Positions 34,203 through 44,907 of a stretch of DNA of 64,000 nucleotides are shown piece after piece (positions within the stretch are counted from its first letter, which is position 1; each line of letters starts with the position of its first letter). The notes beneath the pieces are model-generated. The model did no database searches, was not told the DNA's origin, and saw nothing but the letters and a program-made list of their open reading frames with translations. The stretch lies in NCBI GenBank assembly GCA_900169235.1, contig FWCC01000267.1, positions 1 through 64,000 of the forward strand. Direction: 5' to 3'. The stretch comes from Zarea fungicola. Its lineage: Eukaryota > Ascomycota > Sordariomycetes > Hypocreales > Cordycipitaceae. Position numbers and translations under genes: made by a program.

Positions 34203-35809
34203 TTATTCATCCGTCCCAAAGACCATTAATTCAAGTTTACCTTGCGATCGCTTCTTCGCAGCACCTAGACTTTCACACCATTCTAGCTCCCGCCAAAGTT
34301 GACGCCGCCGAAAGTACTGTCGGACGGCCAACTGCGGGGTGCAGATTGCCTGCGACGCAAAGATCTCGCTCTCCAGTGTATAGCAAAATTCGAAACTTTG
34401 ACAGAGAAGACGCGCAACCTGGTCCGCATCGCTTCGCACCTGTAACTCGTACTCTGGCGACGCCATGCAACTGACTGCCATCAGCGCTAATGCAGCGTCC
34501 ATCAGCTGCAGCATGACTGCGGAGGAGAAGATCCATTCCACGGCTACAAAGGTGGAGTGAAACTTCAGAGCAAAGGGGAATAGCTTGTCGTCGTATTTAT
34601 CATCAGCCGCATTTTCCAGCTTGGATAGAACAACCCAGTATGGTGAGGCCCTCTGAGACCGCCATGAATCTACCTCGCGGCACTTTCGGACCAGTGTGGT
34701 AATATGCTGGGCCGTCACTGAGTCTTGACAGCCTCGTTGACTCAAGGATTTGGCCTGTTCGAGTAGAAGCGGGACTATGTTGATTGTGCTGAAAAGATGA
34801 GTCCAGGTTTCGAATTTGGCTGGACCCAGTAGTGCGTACCACTCTTCCGGGGGAAGAGTGAGAGCCTGTGCGTGTGCCAGGCCATGGACCACCTATTACT
34901 ATTAGTATTATTGCCAAAAGAGTTAGCCGCAAAGAGACTCAAACACACGCAGAGCATGCATAATCGTAAAATAAGCCTATCCCAATAAGGGCCTGACTTG
35001 CATATATCGCGGCGACGTAAAAGCTCGGAGATTCCGTCCACGTGTGCGCCTAAGCTCTGATCCTTGACGAATATAAATAACTATTAAAGGTGAGCTACAG
35101 CCCCAAAAGCTCCTGTTCTTTTCGATTTATAAATTTGAATGTACCTCGCAAGTTGAAATTGTAACAATTGCACCGAGTGTTTCGCTGCCTGTGGCTGTCC
35201 CGTAGTTTAAGGCTTTAATAACGGCACCTAGAGCATGATTATAAAGCCGCAGCGTTGTATCGTAGGAGATGGAAACTTCATCGGCAAGACGCATCTGAAT
35301 CGCACAGAATGCTAGCAACGACTGATCCAAGGCGTCGCAAGGCTGCTTCATGTCGCCGACAGCTTCGAGCCAGGAGACTGGCGACGGATAGGCTTCTTCT
35401 GCGGGCTGACTTGGAAGATACGTCCCGCGGAGTAACTGTATGACACGACACCTGAATTCGACGGCATCATGAGTGGGCGAGGCGCAATCTGCCGTGAGCT
35501 GATATAGCTGATAAAGTCGTGAGGACCATGACGTTTGCGGGGGCCGATTCAAGGTGGATATGACAGAGAAGGCAGTGACTTTGGGCTGCTCATAGGTGCT
35601 GTTGACCCAAATGACCGGCGTTGCGTACCCTTTACATTGTATGCCAGCCTTTTTACATCGGAGACACAGGGGCTTAGTAAAGTCGCACTATGATTGTCAG
35701 TATAAAGCCTCCTCTGCATCGGCGATGACGCCGCAAGGATTTTACGTACCTTCACCCGCCGCCTCCTGCAGTCAATACACGCCTTAGATTTGCCAGCAAT
35801 ACCAACCAT
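34203..35809 (-). CDS. Zn2Cys6 transcription factor with fungal-specific regulatory region
   Basis: Four exons, 35750-35809, 35145-35687, 34949-35062 and 34203-34892, all joined in phase 0, giving 468 residues. The binuclear cluster is split by intron 1: Cys11, 14, 21, 28, 31 and 38 fit C-x2-C-x6-C-x6-C-x2-C-x6-C (ACIDCRRRRVK|CDFTKPLCLRCKKAGIQC). Downstream, SPVSWLEAVGDMKQPCDALDQSLLAFCAIQMRLAD and a DGISELLRRRDICKSG motif match the regulatory region of small ascomycete Zn-cluster factors of the middle-homology class. The third junction (TGC|GTGTGT to TAG|GTGGTC) is less certain than the others. Targets are unknown; the neighbours are a sedolisin gene and an F-box/ankyrin gene. Confidence 0.85.
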
Positions 35810-36983
35810 GGCCGTTTTCGGTATTGGGCAGTAGTTTACACACTTCAGTGCATGTGCTTGCTGTACAATTGTGTGATGGCTTGGCGGAATACTTTTTGCG
35901 GATGGGGAACAGCTCTTTACAAGCAACAAAGGCGCCCTAACAAGGGTCTTAAGGGTTGACGATTTGATGTAGCGTGGAACCCTTGCAGAACTGCTCGAGT
36001 CTTGGTGCTGGTTTTGGCTTAGACTATCTCGATTTGCGGGGTGTTTGGCATAGTGTGTACCAATCACGTAACTAGCACTCCGTAGCTCGTCAGTCTTTTC
36101 AATGTCAAAACGCAAGCCAGTGTTGCCAGTGCCAATCTACCCAGTGTGTCGGTTCTTGGTGGAGCAACCAACGATGACCGTGATTTGACAAGCGTGAAAC
36201 TTAATTATAGAAGTCCAAAGTAAAATTATTGATAAGATAAGGAGCACTTTTATATTTTTCTTTACCGATATCTAGGTAACTAGGTTGTTCAAAGATTACG
36301 GAAGAAAATTAAGCCCCTAGACACTACTTATGTAGATGAAGAATTATCGGTGGTCAAACTGATAAGCCGCAGACGAAGCTTGGGATGAATTACTGGACGA
36401 ACTGGCAACTGGTGATTGAATTTTGCCCGCATATGTGACAAGAGCCAGAAGGACAGGTAGCAAACCAATTTACAGCAGCGAGAGCCGGTTCAAGGTACAT
36501 GCAGACCTGGCATCAGCTAAGTTACCGCGCCGATAATGGTTTACATGGCCGCATACTAGTCCTAGACTACTGACTAATAAGACAGGGGTCGAATATTTTT
36601 ATAACAAAGTCAATATTGATTCAAACAAGTCGCCACAACGTAGAGGATCCCGTCAGAGGCGCAGAAACGCTCAACATAAATTACATAGTCGCTTACAAGC
36701 AGAGATACCGGAAAACATAGGTAGTAATAGGCGCAAAATCAATTCAAGACTCGAATTTGGACTAACTAGTAATGTTACTCAAAATAAAGAAAGTTTAATG
36801 TTCATGGAGGGAGGGTAATGAATCATCAGCGCGCAAAAAGTAGGTAGCCTGACCAAATTGAGTTCAGTAGGCCCAAGCCACTCTACAGTAGGTGCAAGTG
36901 AGGCATCCCGCTCACATAAATTTGATAAATTTTGATGCGCATCATGTAACAAAGACTGAATAAATCCAAGAACGACATACAGG
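35810..36983. other. Divergent intergenic region
   Basis: AT-rich DNA between the Zn2Cys6 gene (minus) and the F-box/ankyrin gene (plus). No gene or repeat was recognised. Confidence 0.6.
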
Positions 36984-38978
36984 ATGGTCTCTATTACTCA
37001 GATACCGGCAGAGCTACTGCTGCTCATCGCACTTGAATGCTCGACATACAGGGACCTAGCCTCACTAATGGCCTCGTGTCAGGGTTTTTATGCCCTTCTT
37101 CAACGCCAACTCTATCGGTCTGAGTTTTACGGACAGAAAGGGGAACATGATTTCTTTTCATTCAGCGACACTGTTGATTACCCAGCAGGTGCCGCCGCAG
37201 GCGCTGGCAATGTGAATATGCTGGATCGCTGGTTTGCATGCTTTCCGGAGTTTAGTACCAATGATGCCAAGAAAAGAGTGAAAGAGGCGGCGGAAGATAG
37301 CGGCGATGACGAAGAAAGCAATTCTAGCAATCTTAAAGACTTTAGAGACAACAAGCTAGAGCCATCTGCATTGGCCCACAGGGATGAAATTTTTCAGCAA
37401 GCACTCTATCAAGCAGCTGCCGCAGGCCAAAACAACGCCGTTATATGGTTTCTAAATTGCGGTATCTCTTATGACAAGCCCCATAGAGATCTGCTGAACA
37501 AAGCTTTGCAGGGGTGCCATATCTCTACTGCAATGCTTGTAGTCCGTGACGCCATAAAAGAGCAGAGTACGGGTATCCTGTGCTGCTTGGATCGTATTTG
37601 CGACCTGGACGGGCTTTGCGACATAGAAGAGCTTGTCGACATGATGCTCGGCTTCGCGAGAACTACGGGGCCAGATATCATGATCGCAGATACCGTGGCT
37701 GATCAATACTCCGTTCGTGATCTTATCCGCTACGGAGTTTTCTCCATCACAGGTTGTGGTTCTCCCCAACTTCTACCACTGTTCCTCCGTCATGGCTGGA
37801 CCCTCTACGATGCGGAGGAAGAAAGTCGCTATGGCTCATCTGTTGTTGGTGACGCCATTCAAAACGACAACCCCGAGGTTGTCAAATTTTTACTCGAAGG
37901 TGGCCACCACGGTGACCTCGCTAACTTCGCGTCCGAAGCATGGATAATCTTACTGAGGGATTTCTTTCACTCGGAAAACGCGGTCATATACCCAAAAATG
38001 TTCTCTTCATACACCAAATTCAGGGTCAATTCTGCAAATTCGTCTCAATTTTTGGAAGAGGCCGTAAGCAGCAGAAATGCAGATCTAATGGAATATCTCA
38101 TAGCTATCGTGGACTGGGCATCTACCCCAGAAAGACTGCGGGTAGAGGCGCTCGAGGCTGCAGTAGAGTTGGACAGTCGTCGCTTACTAGAACTGGTTCT
38201 TGAGGCGGGTATCGAGAATACTGGTTCCGTAACCAGCGAGGAATGCTTGCACAACCTCGTTATCCCATTGGTGTGCAACAGCAGGGCGGCAGAGTGCCTA
38301 GAGGCACTTGTCGAGGCCGGTGCAGATTTGTCACGGCCAAATAGAGATAGAAGCGGATTGACGCCGCTGATGGAAGTGACTCTGGGACGGAGTGAAGCGC
38401 AAACTTTCAGCGTTTGCCCTACCGCGAACTCTGAGAGATGCGTGGCGTTAATTCTCCGGCACTGGCCCAGCACCATCTACGCCGAGACCAAGTATGGCCA
38501 CACCGCACTCGAAATGGCCATCCGTGGCTCCAATGGACTTATAACACGTGCGCTTCTCTCGTCTAAGCTATTGAAAGCAGCGCAATTAAACAGCTGCTAC
38601 AAATATCCGCCGATGGAGTGCGGATTGTCGATGCTATCACTTGCCGTGTCGCAGTGTCCCGGCAATCTGCGGTCTGACCAGAGCTTGCGCAATATGCTGT
38701 CCAATGAGCGCTACATCGTCGAGGTGCTCATCGAAGCAGGTGCCGACGTCAATTACCAAGACACTGGGGCTTATGGAGAGACCCCGCTTCATCATGCGGC
38801 ACATTACCGCTTGTTGGATGTCGTACGCTACTTGGTGAAGCAAGGCGCAGATCCAACCATGCTTGACCGTACGGGTAAGAACCCAGTGGCAAGCACAAAT
38901 GGGCGAGAGAGAGAAGAGGCTGACAAGTCCATCCAATTTGGATTGGAAGACGTTTCAAAGCGTCGTGATGCAGTTTGA
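36984..38978 (+). CDS. F-box and ankyrin-repeat protein
   Basis: A single exon of 664 residues. The N-terminal ~45 residues (ITQIPAELLLLIALECSTYRDLASLMASCQGFYALLQ) look like an F-box, the Skp1-binding module of SCF ubiquitin ligases. Ankyrin-type helices follow: QALYQAAAAGQNNAVIWFLNCGI, NPEVVKFLLEGGHHGDLANFA, AECLEALVEAGADLSRPN. The clearest repeat is near the C-terminus (VEVLIEAGADVNYQ..GETPLHHAAHYRLLDVVRYLVKQGADPTMLDRTGK). An acidic segment (AEDSGDDEESNSS) lies near residue 115. Such proteins are numerous and variable in filamentous fungi and probably act as substrate adaptors. The coding GC content is lower than in the flanking conserved genes and the gene sits in long AT-rich spacers, which suggests an accessory gene. 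Confidence 0.85.
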   Translation: MVSITQIPAELLLLIALECSTYRDLASLMASCQGFYALLQRQLYRSEFYGQKGEHDFFSFSDTVDYPAGAAAGAGNVNMLDRWFACFPEFSTNDAKKRVKEAAEDSGDDEESNSSNLKDFRDNKLEPSALAHRDEIFQQALYQAAAAGQNNAVIWFLNCGISYDKPHRDLLNKALQGCHISTAMLVVRDAIKEQSTGILCCLDRICDLDGLCDIEELVDMMLGFARTTGPDIMIADTVADQYSVRDLIRYGVFSITGCGSPQLLPLFLRHGWTLYDAEEESRYGSSVVGDAIQNDNPEVVKFLLEGGHHGDLANFASEAWIILLRDFFHSENAVIYPKMFSSYTKFRVNSANSSQFLEEAVSSRNADLMEYLIAIVDWASTPERLRVEALEAAVELDSRRLLELVLEAGIENTGSVTSEECLHNLVIPLVCNSRAAECLEALVEAGADLSRPNRDRSGLTPLMEVTLGRSEAQTFSVCPTANSERCVALILRHWPSTIYAETKYGHTALEMAIRGSNGLITRALLSSKLLKAAQLNSCYKYPPMECGLSMLSLAVSQCPGNLRSDQSLRNMLSNERYIVEVLIEAGADVNYQDTGAYGETPLHHAAHYRLLDVVRYLVKQGADPTMLDRTGKNPVASTNGREREEADKSIQFGLEDVSKRRDAV

Positions 38979-41438
38979 CTGGATAATACAGCGGTTAGCC
39001 TATTTGGGTGTGGTACTACATTATAATGTGGAAATCGATGTCAGGCGATTGTGTTAAGTAGCCACTCGGCCACAGAGACGTTGGCGAAGTCGAAACTGGT
39101 TTAATGCTGCTATGATAGTTAATTTCCCGCTTGTCGCATTGAATATCTCTTTTTCGACCACTTAGGTTCTCTGTCGCATGGCTGTTCTAGATTTTGCAAC
39201 GTTGTGATAATGCAGGATGCGGCACTGCCCTTATTTTACCTCTTTTTATTCCGTGCTTGAAAACAGAAGGCAATTGAAGAACATGAAACCATACGGCTTG
39301 TGACTTTCATCTCGGAAAAATGCCATGTGGCGCGCGGAAATGCGTTTGGGATCACCGCGGCCGAGACAAGACAGACTCTCAAACAGCCCCACCTCCCCCA
39401 TGCCAAGTATAGGGAAATCCAACGTGACGATCAAGACACTAACTAAGACAATCGATGTATGTACTGGGTAGTGCTGCATCACTGTTGATGATGGAGAATT
39501 CCCAGTTGCGTTTCTCGGTAACAGTATCTACTAGTAGAGAAACAAATGGATCACCCTGTTACGCATTGACAGTCGCCGCAAAATAATTACTAATCATATA
39601 GTATGGTGTACTCCGTGGAAGGTTATTAATTAACTCGGCAAACCGAGGGAGGTATCCGGTGTTCTGGATCGCTTCTGAGAGGGGTGCATACAGAGGCGCT
39701 CCAAGGACCAGCGCTGCTGACGGCTCATATCATTGCCCACTCTCCGTAATCTACGGAGCATTAAACTCCCTAACTGCAAAATTAAAGGATCCATCAAATC
39801 CACGCCTCCGGCCAGGCAACTTATGCTTACCCTTCCAAAATTTCAGATGCCGCGCCCCTGGTTTGCTAGCTGGCTGCGTCAAGGATGAGATACTAGACAG
39901 ATCAAGATCAGGGCTTAGTCTGAGACCTAGTAGTACCTGTCAACTTCTCTTGCGCAAATTAAAGGAGACTCTTTTTATTGCTATTGTAGCCTAGGATGAG
40001 GCCACAACATAGCGATGGTATGACAGGAGCAAAGTCTCCATTTAATTGCGAAAGGGGAAAACCTCCCGCGATGTTCTAGGCTTCCCACTATTCGTGATTC
40101 AAACATGAATGCCGAGTGAGCAGACAAATTCAACTTAAACCCCGCATGGTGCTTGGCAGGCCAGTTGGGGCTGGGCAATCGTCGCTGTAGATGTGGGATG
40201 CCCTCTGCCGCAGAACCACCAGCTTGGCGTTCTGGGGGTTCCATCGGGAGTGGGATGGGTGGATCAGTTCTGAAGCAAGCTTGTTGCGCCCATGCTTGTC
40301 AAAAGGAGATAATGGAGGCTTCTATTAAGTTAACTAGTGGGGATAATGGGCCAAGCCTCGGCATTTCCACGTTGACATGTCTCCGATGGGCAGCTCGCAT
40401 TGAGTGTATCTGCAGGAAAGAACGGAAACATTCACTACCAGATAATTTTGTGAGAGTTGTAGCTCTGCCTTTGCTTTGCACTTTAGGTCCAACCTAGCAA
40501 GAACGGAAGATCGATGGAGGAAGCTCACCGATCGCGAGTGCCAACCGCTCGTCGACCAGTTCGTGCAACCATTCCGAGGCAGCGGGCCGCTTCAGATCAG
40601 CACTAACTAGACCAACAATCAAGTCCGAAATCCGTGAGGAACTCGTGAGCATGGTGGCATGCTACTCCGCCAAGAACCGACACCACCCACCATCTTCCTC
40701 GTCTCCGCCGGCAGGGCAGCTACCAGGGTAAGAGTAGCACATATTAACTGAATTATATACACAAACGCATCTGATCTACCGCCATTTCCAATACTAGCCC
40801 CAAACTGACTCGCAGGCATCTACGCTTACAATGAACTAGTACTGCCCTATATTCCGCCTCCCAAAGACCCTTATGTTGACATCGGAGAGTAATCCATTGT
40901 ACCAAGGTGTATTGGGAGCAATTTGCAAAATCCATTCCAGCTTCCGTTCGTAGCAGCCTTGATTGCCGCAAGTACTTATTGACCACTGAACACGTCCCAA
41001 AAATTATTCCGGCAATAGTAGCCAATTCGTGGTGCGTCCCCCGCACCCACTTCACGATGCTACCTAGTTGAGGCTGATTTCATGTTCGGTCGGTGGAGGG
41101 GGGGTGTGGTCTAATACGATGAGGCACACCAACATGACTTTGGGGAACAGGGGCCATGGATCATCCAAGTATTCCACGGAAAGGCCCGAAAGAGACCGAC
41201 TACGCATTTGTTTTTCCTGCCACTCAAGGCTATCAACTCCACCAGACCAGTTGCCGTGCTGGTTTCAGTGCTCTTATTCGCGGATCAATTCGACATCCGC
41301 CGTCCCTGTTATTCCTCCTGACTGAATTACGTCGTAATGCATCTTTATATAACGGTTAGCACCGCCCTCCTTCCTACAGCAAGCAGTCCTCATTGAACTA
41401 CGTTTCCGTTCAGTACAATTTGTCTTTACGCTGCCACA
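38979..41438. other. Intergenic region, 2.5 kb, possible coding relics
   Basis: No intact gene is supported. Between 40500 and 40740 the plus strand has two frame-shifted, fairly protein-like stretches (DRWRKLTDRECQPLVDQF, then SEIREELVSMVACYSAKN) interrupted by stops, which may be a decayed gene. The rest is AT-rich, with a TATA element at the right end for the next gene. Confidence 0.4.
41346..41352 (+). promoter_or_regulatory. TATA box of secreted lyase-like gene
   Basis: TATATAA lies 87 bp upstream of the ATG at 41439, followed by a pyrimidine-rich leader ending CCACAATG. Confidence 0.5.
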
Positions 41439-42216
41439 ATGCTCGCCAACCAAGCTAAGATGGGCCTCCTTGCCCTCGCCCTTTACCTCTCACCTGTCGC
41501 TGCCCTGAATCCTTCCTGTGCTCCTGGTGGCAACTTTAACCTCAGCCCATTCGTTCTTCAGCTCCCCAGCGGCAGCACCAACAAGCCGGATCAGATCCCC
41601 GCTTCACGCCTTGTTGGATGCAATGGCTACAAGGATACCAAGTACTTCTTCACCGAGGCTGGTGATGGTGCCATGGTCATGAAGGCCCCCGGCGGAGGAA
41701 ATTGTGCTACCTTCCCCGGTGCGCCACGCTGCCGCGCCGAGTTTGGCGAGACCAAGTCATGGAGCTCCAAGGCGGGAACCAACCGACTGACAGCCGACCT
41801 CCTCGCCACCAAGGGCAGCAGCATCTGCATTGGCCAGGTGTTCCAGGCAAACTCCAACAACAAGCCTCTTGTAAGTCACTTGAAGAAAACAGTATACATC
41901 AGGCATAGTACTAACTACATTCCAGGCTGAGGTCTACTACAGCAGCAGTGGCCAGATCACGGTCGGTGTCGAGTTTGTGGCCACCGGCGGTCAGGGCCAG
42001 GACTTGAACAAGATTGGCTCTGTCCCTCACGGCACCCGATTCCATTACGAGATGCGCTTCGAGAATGGTAACCTCCAGTTCTCTCTCAATGGCGGAGCAT
42101 TCAAGACACTGAAGCAATACTTTACTACGGCCAACGCCTTCTTCAAGATGGGCAACTACAACCAGGGCGGTGATGACAGTGAGGTTCACGTTTTCGGCCT
42201 AAGCATTCAGCACTAG
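41439..42216 (+). CDS. Secreted alginate-lyase-fold (PL7/PL20-like) protein
   Basis: Two exons, 41439-41870 and 41926-42216 (phase 0), giving 240 residues. The signal peptide is MLANQAKMGLLALALYLSPVAA. The mature part is a beta-jelly-roll of the alginate-lyase-2 type: KYFFTEAGDGAMVMKAPGGG, APRCRAEFGE (the R-x-R/E substrate strand), SICIGQVFQ, and FFKMGNYNQGGDDSEVHVFGLSIQH (the YxKxGxYNQ strand with the catalytic Tyr). In most PL7 enzymes the third motif reads Q-I/V-H; here His is replaced by Phe, so activity and substrate are doubtful. It could be a uronate lyase of the PL20 group, an inactive lectin-like relative, or an effector. It is well expressed by codon and leader appearance. Confidence 0.75.
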
Positions 42217-43614
42217 AAATGTCTCTTTTAAAAGGAACAGAGCTTGTTGAGAGAAAATAACTACTGTATATATATCACAGTACATAGTACATAGCCATTA
42301 CAGTATATAGTTCAAGAACATACTTGTTGTTTAAACCTCATTCTGCTCGCCAAGATGCCAAGCACAGCCTGCTAACAATCTCTTACTTTATCTTTTACGC
42401 TTAAAATTATAAAAGTTTACTTTTTTGCTAGAAATGGCTAGGGCTGTGACCCGTTTTGTTATTTACTATTATTTCCTACTGTTGGTATAGGTTATTAAGG
42501 TCTTTTAAAGGAATTCCTTTCTTGGTTTGTTTTACATGTGTTGATTGCTTCTACTATTCTAGCCTATGCGTTAACCACTACTAAAAGTCGTGGTATTAAA
42601 AAGTAGGGCAATCTACCGATTCTGGATAATCAGGCCTCTGCCTTGTACACTTTAGGCTAAAACCACATATAAGGATTCATATCAACAATACCGGCAGTAT
42701 TGTTGACTGGTTAAGGCTATATAGCTAGTATAAGGCAGCTTCGCTGCAAAGGCTAGGCTTAACCTACTATGGCACCAGCCTGTGACAGTTACTGAACCAA
42801 AAGTGGACGTCCACGCAAGGCGTTGGACAATTATCCTTGTATACTGCTTGAAATTTTCCCCTACTTTTATACGAATACTCGTAAACTAACCCAAAGGAGA
42901 TGAAAACCTGTATTATGCACGTGGTTATAGATTTTTTTCTCAGTAATTGAAATGGGCTCTTTTCCCGTCATGAGTCATGATGAGTAGGTCCCTACAGTTT
43001 CTTGCGCCAACTCTGTGTTCTTGAATTAATTCCTGGTAAAAAATATGCTCAAAAATGCTGCAAATTTCGCATTGCACCTAGTAGCGAACACTAGACTCTT
43101 GAAGGGTCTTTTGATTAGAAAACAACATCATAGGCGACATATTTTGGGGTTATGTGGCCTTTACAGACCTGAGACCGACTAAAACTACTCGATATTGGCA
43201 CGACATGGGAAATTAGGCATCTTAGTCTGCAGCTAGGTGGCGTGCAAGCGAGCTGTCTTGCACCATTCAAATGCGTGCTGTCCGTTTTAGGAGTCGTCTG
43301 TTAAATTGCAAAATGAGTTGGTTTCTTCTGATTTGCTATGATTTTTTGGTTTCCTGCTCATCAGACACAATGGATAGAATAGCAACATGAGCGGCTGAAA
43401 CCCCGAGAGCGGGCTAAACGCCGAGACGCTTATGACAAATGCCAACTGTTCCGTGAACGGCTCATGGCGCATCTGCCGGCTCAAGCTGCCGTCTCAAGCT
43501 ACATAAATGGTCGGGCGGCGCTACAAAGAAGTGATTGTATTAAGCTAGTAACGCGCAGTACGCATTCAATCGTAAACTCCATTTTTGAACTGTACAACTC
43601 TGCAAAACCTGGAC
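42217..43614. other. AT-rich spacer with RIP-like relic
   Basis: About 1.4 kb between the lyase-like gene and the epoxide hydrolase gene. It contains the coding relic described at 42502-42900. Elsewhere only AT-rich, stop-rich sequence is seen. Confidence 0.6.
42502..42900 (+). pseudogene. Decayed coding fragment with CAA/CAG-to-TAA/TAG stops
   Basis: From GGT at 42499/GGTCTT the frame reads protein-like for about 130 codons. It opens with a hydrophobic stretch (EFLSWFVLHVLIASTILAYA), then passes NLPILDNQASALYTLG and GFISTIPAVLLTG and reaches PTMAPACDSY. Seven stops interrupt it; six are TAA or TAG where Gln (CAA/CAG) would be natural, and one is TGA where CGA would fit. C-to-T change at CpA is the hallmark of repeat-induced point mutation. 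No intact copy lies in the window and I cannot name the family. Boundaries are approximate. Confidence 0.5.
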
Positions 43615-44907
43615 ATGTCAGAAATGGCCAACGATATCAAGCCGTTTCAAATCTCAGTGGCCGATGCCGAGCTGAAGCAGCTCAAGGACAAACTTGGCGC
43701 CGCCACCTTCACCAACAGGGTCGATTTTTCCGACGATTGGAACTACGGCAGCCCGCTGAGCGACGTGGAGCGCCTGACGCAGCGATGGAGTGATGGGTAT
43801 GACTGGCGCAAGCAGGAAGCTGCGCTGAACAAGCTGCCGCAGTTCACAACGCCAATCGAGGTAGATGGCTTTGGGAAGCTCAATATTCACTTCTTGCATC
43901 AAAAGAGCTCCCGGGCGGATAGCATTCCGCTTCTCTTTGTGCACGGATGTTGGTAGAAGCCTTTGCTTCCCACGTTGATCGATAATCTCGCTGACAATAT
44001 CTTCATTACAGGGCCTGGTAGTTTCCTGGAAGCCGTCAAACTGCTCCCGCTCCTTGATGCACCCGAGGGCAAGCCGTCCTTTCATGTAGTCGCGCCATCT
44101 CTGCCCAATTTTGGCTTCTCCGATGCTGTCCAAAAACCTGGGTTTAGTACCATGCAGTATGCAGAGACTGTCCACAAATTGATGATTAAGCTGGGATATA
44201 ATGAATATGCAACGCAGGGCGGCGACTGGGGCTTCATGATAACGCGCCACGTTGGTGCCAAATACCCCCAACACTGCCTGGCCTCGCACGTCAACTTTGT
44301 GCGCATGCATGCTGCCCCATCGTTCTGGCAGTCGCCGCTACTCTACATACGCAGCGCCTTGACGCCGTACAATGCTTTGGACAGGGTCGGGCTCGCACGG
44401 TCTGCCTGGTTCCGAAACGAGGGCTTTGGCTACAACGCGGAGCAGAGCACGAAGCCATCCACGCTGGGGTTCGCCTTGGCCGATTCGCCGGTCGCGCTGC
44501 TTGCGTGGATCTACGAAAAGCTGCATGATTGGACCGATGAATATCCCTGGGATGATGATGAGATTCTGACCTGGGTTTCGCTGTACCAATTCTCGACGGC
44601 TGGCCCGGCAGCTAGTGTGCGGATATACTACGAGACCAAGCACGCCGAAGCAGACCAGTATGCGCAAGGCCTTGATTATCTACCTCATGTGAAACTGGGG
44701 ATATCACTCTTTCCAAAGGATGTGGTGGTTCCTCCAAAACGATGGGCCTACAGCCTTGGTCCTGTAGTATTTGAGGCCGTACACGGGAGAGGTGGCCATT
44801 TTGCAGCGCACGAACGACCAGATCAAATCGCGGAGGATTTGCAGACAATGTTTGGACAGGGGGGCGGTGCTTACAATGTAGCGAAGATGTTTGATCCCTC
44901 ATTATAA
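43615..44907 (+). CDS. Epoxide hydrolase (EHN domain + alpha/beta hydrolase)
   Basis: Two exons, 43615-43948 and 44012-44907, giving 409 residues. The phase-1 join restores the oxyanion motif HGWPGSFLE; the donor is an unusual GTTGGT and the acceptor is TTACAG. The N-terminal EHN domain has [42 protein letters not shown] and [10 protein letters not shown], as in microsomal-type epoxide hydrolases. The nucleophile is Asp183 in TQGGDWGFM and the catalytic His is His374 in [10 protein letters not shown]. [13 protein letters not shown] and [11 protein letters not shown] fit the cap and charge-relay region. It opens epoxides to trans-diols by a covalent ester intermediate. Two possible starts (43615, 43624) differ by three residues. 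Two P450s downstream could produce its epoxide substrate. Confidence 0.93.

Noticed and set aside
43940..44011. In-frame TAG in the epoxide hydrolase
   Set aside because: It falls in an intron; splicing GGAT|GTTGGT to ACAG|GGCCTGG rebuilds the HGWPGS motif.
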